Below are positions 35,321 to 44,118 of a DNA stretch of 64,000 nucleotides, one piece after another. A program made the translations under genes and the position numbers. Numbering within the stretch: position 1 is the stretch's first letter; every line of letters begins with the position of its first letter. The notes under the pieces were generated by a model. The model was given only the letters and a program-made list of their open reading frames with translations, searched no databases and was not told the DNA's origin. Source of the stretch: Lathyrus oleraceus (taxonomy: Eukaryota; Streptophyta; Magnoliopsida; Fabales; Fabaceae); the NCBI RefSeq assembly GCF_024323335.1, contig NC_066581.1:463388289-463452288 (forward strand), read 5' to 3'.

Positions 35321-36491
35321 GCTAGATTGACATCCGCAAGGAAAATCTAGGCAAAAAGGGGTATCCCGATGGACCAAAAAAAGAAATGTCCATGCAAAAG
35401 TTAGGGATCAAATCAAAAAATACTAAAACCCACTAAGTTGGAAACCCGAAAGGATGACTTAGGAAAAAATGGGCATCCCGGTGGATGAAAAAGAGAAAAA
35501 TGTTCAGGAAAAAATTAAAGATAAAGGCATTTAACTCCAACCCATGAGCCTATTTCATCACAGCATGATCTCAGACAACAAAGTATCAATCTGATCATCA
35601 TCAACCAAAGAGAAGTGTTGGAACCTGGATCTTACAGTGGATAATAGTAAATATTGTAACCAATGGAATATCACACAAATTTCCCATTGCCACTTACCTT
35701 TTGTTTTTCAATTTTTTCAATCTCCTCTTCAAGGATTGTTGCATCCTTGTACATACATCATATGTACAAATTTTCCAAAATCAATAAAATTTATTTATTT
35801 TATCAATTCTCATATTCGTTTGCAAAGTAACTATTTATTTTTATCACATAATGCCACAAAATATCGAGAATAATAAAAATCTAAATAAAATAAAAACTTT
35901 GTGCATAGCTTTGATTACCTGAAAAGTTCTAAAGGGTGATCGGTAGTCTATAGTAAATGCTTGATATACGAAAGCATATCAATGACTACCTGGTCAAGTC
36001 ACACATCCTTTCCTCTCCAATAGGATCAAGTTGAACTATCCAACAGTGGTGGTAACCTACAACATTCCTCTTCATTACAAGTTCTTTGGTGCAGACATCG
36101 GCGATTCGAAGTCTACTATACACCAGAAAAGTCTTACCCTTATGAATATCATTCATTTATTACAAAAATTGACCCAAGTAGATGCATAACATTCATAACC
36201 TCATGCATCAGTAAAAATCAAATATACATTGCATATAGCATGCATATCAATGCTTTTTCTTTATGACTGATCTGTTTCCCCAACAGAATATCTCAGCCAG
36301 TTCCCAGCATATGAACTTACAAAAGTTTACTTGTCCTTCCATATTCCCAATACATTTATCCTCATCACATTACTATTGTTCTCAACGGGAAAAAATTTAG
36401 ATAATTTTTATTTAATCCTCTCCTATCTTGAATACCCTAAAATTTGTCACAATTCGTACATTAAGGTTCAAGAAGATTAAATATGGGTAGT
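35321..36491 (+). other. 3' non-coding region of element F
   Basis: Post-integrase UTR. Short direct repeats of the type 'gggcatcccggtgga' and 'ggggtatcccgatggacc' (35358-35490) recall the 'ccgggatacccatttttgcc' stretch after pol in element E. A purine stretch 'aaatatgggtagt' abuts the 3' LTR. Nothing else is recognised. Confidence 0.55.
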
Positions 36492-38739
36492 TGTCATACC
36501 CCAAAATTTGCACAACCTTTTTCATTTTTCATCTGACTTTTGGTTTGTGACTCACCTACAATCATTCATGTTAAATTCAATTATATCATCCATTGTATCA
36601 ACATACATTATAGATTCAAGGTTTGTGATTTTTTACATCTAACAACAGCCTAGGGTCTGCACAAGGTTCAAGCCCTAGGGACTTTGACGGTGTAGTCAAT
36701 TTGGAATCAAGGCTGAAACCTTAACTCTTGGTGCTTGAGACCTTGGCTTATGGAGGTTGCGTCATGGTATTCAATTATGTATAAAACCTTAGTTATTGAT
36801 ATATGGTAGTCATAGATCAAGTGGTGTGCATTATGGTTTTATAGTTGATCATGAAACCCAATCTTGGGACCATTTGATTGGGATTTAATTGTGGAGCCTA
36901 TTGCTTGTTTTGGGATCTTTGATTAGGTGGTTTGCATCTTGATCTTGGATTAAGTATGAAACCCTAATTATGGAGGCTCGAAATTTATGGACAATATGGT
37001 TTGTATATTGATCTTATGATTGGTTATGAAACCCTAATTCATGGGAATGTGGCATTTGATAACTTTGGTATGCATCATGCCATTATTCTTTGGAATCATT
37101 CATCAAGTTTGATCATCTGTTGACCATTGGATTTACATGTTTACTTGTTTGGTGATTCAATTGGTCCAAGGTTTCACCATTCATGTTTCATGTTTCATTC
37201 AAGTTTCATGGTCCATTTAAAGTTTACAGTGCCTTCAAAGTCTATTATTAATTCATGGAGAATTCAAATGAATTTTGGAGGGAAAACTTCTATTTGAAAA
37301 TAAGACATATTTCATTAGATCAAAAGGACTTTTTTCTCATCATAGAATGTTCATTCCATTTATACAAATACCAAATTACAAAAATCCTTAAAAAATTACA
37401 AAAAAACAATGTTGACTTTAACCTACAATTGGCTTTCATCAACTGTAACTTTTTGGTCAACCGGTTGACCAAAGTCAATTAACCTAATCCCTAGACCTAG
37501 TTCTGATTTTTACTTAATTTCTTCATGTTTCTATCATCTCTTGTGGCTTCATGGCCAAGCTTACTTCATGTGCAAGTAAACCATGTCATTGCACATGGAC
37601 ATTCATGTTGGTTTCACTTCAAGCAATCTTGAAGTCATGATCAAAGCTCCGAACAAAATCAGCGTTACACATTACCAATAACCTTTATTCAATGCACCAA
37701 AGCATCAATAAATCAAGTATATTTCATGAAGTGTTCAAATGTGCATCAATTTTCAATGCAAACAATCCATAAATGCATAGCATACCAACATTACATGACA
37801 TAGCTAATCATTCAAGTTACTATCCAATAGTTCACTACAATAGCTTGCATAGTATTTCAAATCCATTACTAACTGATCTAATACTAATGATACAAGCATA
37901 ACTGCTCTAACTTTTCTTCTAACAACCCTAATGACAAGTTGCAGTCCAACTATCAATAGTTCACCATTTAATGGAAGTTTCAAATCAACCTGATACCAAT
38001 TTCATTCACATACTAATAAAAGTGCATATCGTTATATACAGGCCAAAACCAAAACATTATAACCTAACACATCCAATTTTATTCCATATTCACATTAACA
38101 ACCCTACCATATAGGTACAATTAGGGGTGGAAAAATGGGATGTGGCTAGTCGGGCCGACCCGCGCACCCGCCAAAAAATGGCGGGTTGGGTTGGGATTTT
38201 GTGCCCGCCTACCCGCTCATCTCACCTAGCTTTAAGCCCGACCAACCTTAAGCCCGCCAAAAAAAGGGGCAGCTTGGCCCAACAACCTAGTTATCAAACA
38301 CTCGAAATATTTGTTTTAGTTGGTTGAAGGTTAATACTTGAATTATAGTTTTGGAATATTTGTTGATGATTATATTTTATACATTTATTTGTGAATATAT
38401 ACAATATTATTTTAATTAAAATTTGTTAAAAAGATGTTTTATAAAAAATTGTTCTATAAAATAAGTGAAAAATATAAGTGAAACGTAAAAATAAGCCTAT
38501 TGATCTATTAAAAAAATGAAAAATAAATTTCAAAAAAAAAAATAGGCAAGCAAGTCCGCGCGCCCACCAAACCGTCACCTTGGCGGGGCGGGCTAGATTT
38601 TTAAGCCCAATTTCTCTTGGCAGGCTTGCCCGCCCCGCCCCCTTTTTTGGCAAGCTTAAGGCGGGGCATGGCAAGGCGGTCGACCTATTTTACCACCCCT
38701 AGTTATAAGCAATACAACAGCATGTCTGTTGGTTCTATG
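36492..38739 (+). repeat. 3' LTR of element F (start only)
   Basis: Begins TGTCATACCCCAAAATTTG, a typical Ogre/Tat LTR start, directly after the purine stretch. It is interrupted by the MITE at 38123-38700 and cut at 38740 by the 5' LTR of Sirevirus C; the remainder lies outside the window. No gene is seen. Confidence 0.7.
38123..38700. mobile_element. hAT-like MITE, 578 bp
   Basis: Terminal inverted repeats AGGGGTGGAAAAAT at the left and the complement of ATTTTACCACCCCT at the right (13 of 14 match). The termini are followed by G/C-rich 'gcccgcc'-type sequence that contrasts with the AT-rich flank; the centre is AT-rich. There is no coding capacity. The ends suit the hAT class, but I could not identify a clean 8 bp target duplication. 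Confidence 0.6.
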
Positions 38740-39679
38740 TGTTGGCAACAATTTTGGTAAAACCTAGAGTGTTCACAAGTTGTCACAAGTGTTGTCTTGA
38801 TATAAGATAACATATACCTTCAGGGTGTTTTAAATGTGAATGTGCAGGATTTTACTGAGATGTCAGACCCGATGTCATGACATCTGTATACAGAACATTC
38901 AGTCTGAATGTTATGTATTATGTGATTGCGTTTTGTATGCTAATCTATATGTGATTGATGTGATGATTGAACGTGCCACTCAATCAGTAATTACAACCAG
39001 ATTGAATTATTTTCCAACGAGATATAATCAGTTGTCATGAGAAGATATGAATGGAAAATAGTTTTAGGGTTTTATGATATCCAAGACCAGCCAAATGATT
39101 CTATAAATAGGGCATGGAAAACCTGACTTTAATACACAAGAAATAATGAACGAAATATTGAGAGAGAACAAGGGTTTTAGTCTTGTGTGGTCGTGTGTAC
39201 TGTGAGCCATTCATTCATCCATAGATGATTGAATTGGACTGATTTTTGAGTTGTAATTTGTCCACTCTAAGCTTTGAAGCATGAGTGTGTGTTTACTTGA
39301 TTGAAGCTTTCAAGCAAGATCAAGTATGTGTTCTTGAAGAGTGTCTTCTTTTCATTGTAATTCTTGTTTTATATCACTGTTGTGATTGAGTGGGAGTGAG
39401 TAGGATCTCATATCTAAGAGTTCTTAGGTAGAAGTCACACGGGTAGAGATTAGGTGAAAATACTGTAACTTGAAGTTGTTTACTGAGAGTCTTTGAACTA
39501 ATTCTATTTAGTGGATTTCCTTCCTGGTTTGGTAGCCGCCAGACGTAGGTGAGTTTGCACCGAACTGGGTTAACAATTGGTTGTGTCACTTGCATTACTG
39601 TACTTTATCTTTTATCTGGTTTATATTGTTAAGATATTAGTGTCGTGACATTACCTTCGACATCTCATATCTGATACCA
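38740..39679 (+). repeat. 5' LTR of Sirevirus C
   Basis: Starts TGTTGGCAACAATTTTGG. It carries a good TATA box (CTATAAATAG, 39101-39110) and ends near GATACCA, 10 nt before the PBS; the exact end is uncertain by about 20 nt. The 3' LTR is not in the window. Confidence 0.7.
39101..39110 (+). promoter_or_regulatory. TATA box in Sirevirus C LTR
   Basis: CTATAAATAG followed by GC-containing sequence, about 360 bp inside the LTR and about 580 bp before the PBS. Confidence 0.7.
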
Positions 39680-39701
39680 GAATTTCAATTGGTATCAGAG
39701 C
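39671..39701 (+). other. Primer binding site inside a perfect hairpin (Sirevirus C)
   Basis: The PBS TGGTATCAGAGC is at 39690-39701. Its first nine bases pair perfectly with CTGATACCA at 39671-39679 across a 10 nt loop. Confidence 0.85.
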
Positions 39702-39754
39702 AGGCATCCTGCTCTGGTTCTGGGTGAGATCTAGGGACAGTACTTTCTGGTACT

Positions 39755-41272
39755 ATGGATAGAGACGGAGGATCTGTTCACAGACCACCTATTCTGGATG
39801 GATCCAACTATGACTACTGGAAACCTCGAATGGTAGCCTTCCTGAAATCTTTGGATAATAAGGCCTGGAAGGCTGTTTTAACAGGCTGGGAACATCCAGT
39901 TATTACTAAGGAAGGAGAAGGTACAACTGAAAAGAAGGGTGAGGAACAATGGACCAAGGAGGAGGATGATCTATCCCTTGGAAACTCTAAAGAATTGAAT
40001 GCTATATTCAATGGGGTTGACAAGAACATCCTCAAATTGGTGAACAACTGTGAGGTGGCTAAAGATGCTTGGAATATTCTCAAAACCACTCACTAAGGCA
40101 CCTCTAGAGTGAAGATGACTATATTGCAGCTGCTCACTACGAAGTTTGAAAATTTAAGGATGAAAGAAGATGAAAACATTCATGACTTTCACATGAATAT
40201 CCTTGTAATTGCTAATGCCTCAGGAGCCCTGGGTGAGAAAGTGTCAGATGAAAAACTAGTGAGGAAAATACTCAGGTCACTTCCTAAGAGATTTTCCATG
40301 AAAGTGACAGCCATCGAAGAGTCTCAAGACATTTGCAATATGAGAGTGGATGAGCTAATTGGATCCCTCCAAACATTTGAGTTGGGAATATCTGATGGAT
40401 CTGAAAAGAAAGTCAAAAGCATAGCCTTCATGTCAAACACTGAAGAGAAAGAGGAAGAAAGTGGTCAAGATACTGATGAAGATCTGGCAAATGATGTAGC
40501 ATTGTTGGGAAGACAGTTTAACAAACTTCTGAAAAAGATGGATGTAAGGTCTAAGTCTAATGTCAATAACATATCTTCTGACATCAGTAGGTCCAATAAT
40601 GCTGGTAGAAGAACAAGATCTGATGAAAAGTCCAAAGAAGGAAAAGGAGTTCAGTGCCATGAATGTGATGGGTATGGACACATTAGAGCTGAATATGGGA
40701 CCTACCTCAAGAAACAGAAGAAGAGTCTTGCTGCTACTTGGTCTGATGAAAGTGAAACAGAAGGAGAGTCTGCAAATCTTGTGACTGCCTTGACTGGAAG
40801 ATGGGGTTCTGATGAAGACTCAAGTAATGATGAAGTAATCTTTGATGAGTTAGCCACTACCTACAGAAAGTTGTGTCATGGAAGTGAAGAAGTGTGTCAA
40901 CAAGTGGAAAGTTAGAAGAAAGTGATAACACAACTGGAGAATGAGAAGGCAGAACACTTGGAAACCATCTCTAAGTTGAAGATTAAAGTAGTGTTCTTGA
41001 ACTCCAAACTGGATGAGATGACAAAGTCTGGCCTTGGGTTCAATGAATCCAAACCTGAGTGTAGTCACACTGGTAGCAAACCAAAGATGTCACATCATGT
41101 GTCACAACATCATAAGGAAAGACAACATAAAGGAAAACACCAAAGATGGAGATGTCATTACTGTGGAAAATTTGGCCACATAAGACCATTCTGCTATAAA
41201 TTGTATGGCTATCCTAGTCCTTCTCATCATCAACCTAGACCCAAACGTCACATCCCTGTCAACAGAAAATAA
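39755..41272 (+). pseudogene. gag: Sirevirus C gag
   Basis: The ATG at 39755 opens with 'PPILDGSNYDYWKPRMVAFL', the copia Gag start. It is broken by TAA at 40094-40096 and by a stop at 40913-40915, otherwise in one frame. The capsid part (40109-40380) has 'LRSLPKRFSMKVTAIEESQ'. The first zinc knuckle (40652-40700) reads CHECDGYGHIRAEY, so its last Cys is Tyr. The second (41150-41200, CHYCGKFGHIRPFC) is intact. S/E/D-rich linkers lie between, as in other Sireviruses. Confidence 0.92.
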
Positions 41273-41329
41273 TGGGTTCCTAAGGCTGGTGTTACTAACC
41301 TGATAGCTCACACTTCCTTCAGAGTTTCA

Positions 41330-41905
41330 GCCAAAGAAGACTGGTATTTTGACAATGGATGCTCCAGACACATGACTGGAAACAAAAACCTGATAACTGA
41401 CCTTCATCCTCAAGCCACCAGCTATGTAACCTTTGGTGATGGAGAAAAGGGTGAAATCAAGGGGATTGGAAAGCTAAACTGCCCTAGAGTCCCTAACCTT
41501 GACAATGTCCTACTTGGTAAAGGACTGACTGCAAACCTAATAAGCATCAGTCAACTATGTGACCAAGGTCTAACTATAAACTTCACAAAAACTGAATGTC
41601 TGATTACTAATAAAGAAAATGAAGTGATTGTGAAAGGAGTTTGGTCTAAGGGCAACTGCTATATGTGGAGTTCTCAAGAAACTGGTTATTCATCAATTGT
41701 ACTCTAGCCAAAGAAGAAGTGAAGATATGGCATCAAAAATTGGGCCATCTGCATCTTAAAGGAATGAAGAGGATTATATCTATTGAAGCTGTCAGAGGAA
41801 TTCCAAACTTGAAGATTGATGAAGGAAAAGTTTGTGGGGAATGTCAGATTGGAAAACAGACAAAGATGTCACATCAAAAGCTCAGACATGACACCACTTC
41901 CAAAG
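41330..41905 (+). pseudogene. pol: Sirevirus C protease and GAG-pre-integrase segment
   Basis: 'WYFDNGCSRHMTGNKNLI' is the protease active-site region (D-N-G for D-S-G), followed by 'SYVTFGDGEKGEIKGIG' and 'NLISISQLCDQGLTI'. After a frame change near 41700 the pre-integrase part 'IWHQKLGHLHLKGMKRI' and 'CGECQIGKQTKMSHQKL' follows. Homology then jumps straight to the linker before RT: the whole integrase catalytic core is absent, a deletion of roughly 1 kb. Confidence 0.9.
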
Positions 41906-42497
41906 TCTTTAATTCCACAATAAAAGTAATGATGGAATCTATCAATGTTGTGGTTGATGATCAACAAACTGATGTCACAGACGATGTTGAGACATCCCTA
42001 AATGATCCCCCAGCTGATTTCCCAAACAAAAGTAATGAGAGTAAACTCACTCAAGTTGAACCTAAAACTGACAAAATTAATAAGGGACCCTCTATCAGAA
42101 TTCAGAAGGATCACCCTAAAGATCTCATTATAGGAGACCCAAATAAAGGGGTCACAACTAGATCAAGGGAAGTGATCTCACATGGTTGTTTTGTGTCCAA
42201 GGTTGAGCCTAGGAATGTCAAGGAAGCCTTGATTGATGAATTCTGGATCAATTCCATGCAGGAAGAGTTAGGCCAATTCAAGAGAAATGAAGTATGTGAA
42301 CTGGTTCCAAGACTTGAAGGAATAAATGTCATTGGAACAAAGTGGGTTTACAAGAATAAATCTGATGAGCAAGGGGTGGTTACTAAAAATAAAGCAAGAT
42401 TAGTAGCACAATGATACACTCAAGTTGAAGGAGTTGACTTTGATGAAACATTTGCCCCTGTAGCTCGCCTTGAGTCCATTAGACTATTGCTTGGAGT
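41906..42497 (+). pseudogene. pol: Sirevirus C linker and start of reverse transcriptase
   Basis: Carries the acidic linker, then 'DEFWINSMQEELGQFKRNE' and 'VIGTKWVYKNKSDEQG', the RT entry. A TGA lies at 42412-42414, then 'GVDFDETFAPVARLESIRL'. It is cut off at 42497 by the LTR of element D, before the catalytic YVDD motif. Confidence 0.92.
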
Positions 42498-42677
42498 TGT
42501 CGCAACGCGAAAAACAACCGGCGGAAAAAATACAGAGCCGCCACCGACGCTATTCATCCTATGACGGAAAGGGAGCGCATGACTAACCTAAGAAAGGGAA
42601 AGGAACGGTCTTACGACCAGAGATTACAAGGTACGGGAGTCGGTTACGCAAGGGGAAGGTATTAGCACCCCTCACGT

Positions 42678-42693
42678 CCGCCGTACTCGACGG
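42678..42693 (-). repeat. GTACTC-loop hairpin, copy in element D
   Basis: Plus strand CCGCC-GTACTC-GACGG. On the sense strand the middle pair is U-G, so the stem is complete only as sense RNA. Confidence 0.7.
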
Positions 42694-42820
42694 GATCCAC
42701 GCTCAAAAGATAGCTCAAAGAATAGGAAAAGGTTGCTAATAAAACTGCTCAAAGAAATTGCACAAACTGGAATAATAAACAGGTGGGGAAGAGAAAGAAA
42801 ACGGAGGAAATGGACTCGGC

Positions 42821-42884
42821 AGGATGTCACATCCTGGGCCTACGTAGTTTGTCAGAAACAAACATCAGAGTTAACGTAGTTCGG
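42821..42884 (-). repeat. TACGTA two-hairpin module i, element D
   Basis: First hairpin AGGATG-TCA-CATCCT (42821-42835), GCCTACGTA at 42838, inner stem GTTTGT/ACAAAC (42847-42852 with 42858-42863), ATCAGAG, then ACGTAGTTCGG. Confidence 0.75.
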
Positions 42885-42905
42885 GGAAAAGGAGACATGC
42901 TCGCT

Positions 42906-42972
42906 AAGACATCGCGTCCTATGCCTACGTATCTTCTCTATCCAGAGGAGAATCAGAGCACTCGTAGCTCGG
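42906..42972 (-). repeat. TACGTA two-hairpin module ii, element D
   Basis: First hairpin AAGAC/GTCCT (42906-42920; one G-U pair on the sense strand), GCCTACGTA at 42923, inner stem TTCTC/GAGAA, ATCAGAG, then CGTAGCTCGG. Confidence 0.75.
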
Positions 42973-43607
42973 CTAACGCACGCCGAAACAAGACACCACA
43001 AAAGAGACGCTGAGACGTCAAAAGAAACTCTGAAAAGGAAACAGAATGCCAATACATTGACTTACGCCTGACTCCCAACAACAACAAACAAGGAAACAGA
43101 ATGCCAATACATGGACTTATATCCGACTCCTAACAACAACAACAAACAAGGAAACAGAATGCCAATACATGGACTTTTATCCGACTCCTAACAATAACCA
43201 ACGCTAACCAGTGAACACCAAAGAAAAAAAAGTTATCAGAATGAACCCCAACAAAGTAACCAAATATCCAAAGATGAACCCCAAAGATGAACCCCAAGTG
43301 AATAATCATCACAAACGTCACAAATGAACCCCAAGGATGAATCCCAATATGAATGACAACCGTCATAAATGAACCCCGAAGATGAACCCCAAATGAATAA
43401 CAGAAGAAATTCCCAAGGTATGTGTCGCATTACGCAAAAAACTGGCGGGAAAAACGAAACAACAGAGCCGCCACCGTGCGTTATTTATCCCAAAGGAGGG
43501 AAAGGAAACGCTCGAAGTAAACCTGGAAAAGACATGGTCTCCCGACCAGAGAAAGATGGGATCGGGAGTCGGTTATGCGAAGGGAAGGTATTAGCACCCC
43601 TACGCAT

Positions 43608-43623
43608 CCGTCGTACTCGACGG
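43608..43623 (-). repeat. GTACTC-loop hairpin, element E 3' LTR
   Basis: CCGTC-GTACTC-GACGG. The identical copy in the 5' LTR is at 59448-59463. Confidence 0.75.
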
Positions 43624-43726
43624 GATCCACGCACAAAAGGAAAGATAAGGTTGCTAAACACTGCTCAAACAAACTGCACACATAGGCTGAAAGGAGATAC
43701 AGAAAGACAAAAGAAACTAACTCGGC

Positions 43727-43790
43727 AAGATATCGCATCCTGGGCCTACGTAGTCTGTCAGGCGCAGACATCAGAGTCGACGTAGTTCGG
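43727..43790 (-). repeat. TACGTA two-hairpin module i, element E
   Basis: First hairpin AAGAT/ATCCT (43727-43741; one G-U on the sense strand), GCCTACGTA at 43744, inner stem GTCTG/CAGAC (43753-43757 with 43765-43769), ATCAGAG, then ACGTAGTTCGG. The 5' LTR copy is at 59567-59630. Confidence 0.75.
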
Positions 43791-43812
43791 GACAGGGGGA
43801 AACGTGCTCGCT

Positions 43813-43879
43813 AGGATGTCGCATCCTATGCATACGTATCTTCTCTGACAGGAGAAGAATCAGAGCACTCGTAGCTCGG
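43813..43879 (-). repeat. TACGTA two-hairpin module ii, element E
   Basis: First hairpin AGGATG-TCG-CATCCT (43813-43827), GCATACGTA at 43830, inner stem CTTCTC-TGACAG-GAGAAG (43840-43857), ATCAGAG, then CGTAGCTCGG. The 5' LTR copy is at 59653-59719. Confidence 0.75.
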
Positions 43880-44056
43880 CTAACACACGCCAAACAAAAC
43901 ACAAACACAAACAGGAAACCGATTGCCAATCGCTGGACTTACGTCAGACTCCAACACAACACAAACACACACACGCAGGAAACCGACTGCCAATCGCTGG
44001 ACTTACGTCAGACTCCAAACACACACAAAGGGTTGAAAAACAAAAGGGCGCCCGGA

Positions 44057-44118
44057 GAGATCAGCTCATCTCCTGCCTACGTACCTCATCTGGTATGAGG
44101 ATCAGGGCAACGTAGTTC
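44057..44118 (-). repeat. TACGTA two-hairpin module iii, element E
   Basis: First hairpin GAGAT-CAGCTC-ATCTC (44057-44072), GCCTACGTA at 44075, inner stem CCTCAT-CTGGT-ATGAGG (44084-44100), ATCAGGG, then ACGTAGTTCCC. The 5' LTR copy is at 59897-59958. Confidence 0.75.

Larger units (their letters stand above)
42498..43422 (-). repeat. LTR of Ogre-like element D (left part)
   Basis: Starts TGTCGCAACGCG inside the RT of Sirevirus C and shares 'gggagtcggttacgcaaggg' and both hairpin families with element E, but is clearly diverged from it. No PBS lies on its left, so this edge is the outer end of a 3' LTR or solo LTR. It holds three tandem copies of a 57-60 bp unit (about 43033-43200, 'ggaaacagaatgccaataca') and a run of 'atgaaccccaa' repeats (43240-43400). 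Interrupted at 43423 by element E. Confidence 0.85.

Noticed and set aside
38115..38708. 8 bp target duplication for the MITE
   Set aside because: Flanks GTACAATT and AGTTATAA do not match well enough to claim one.
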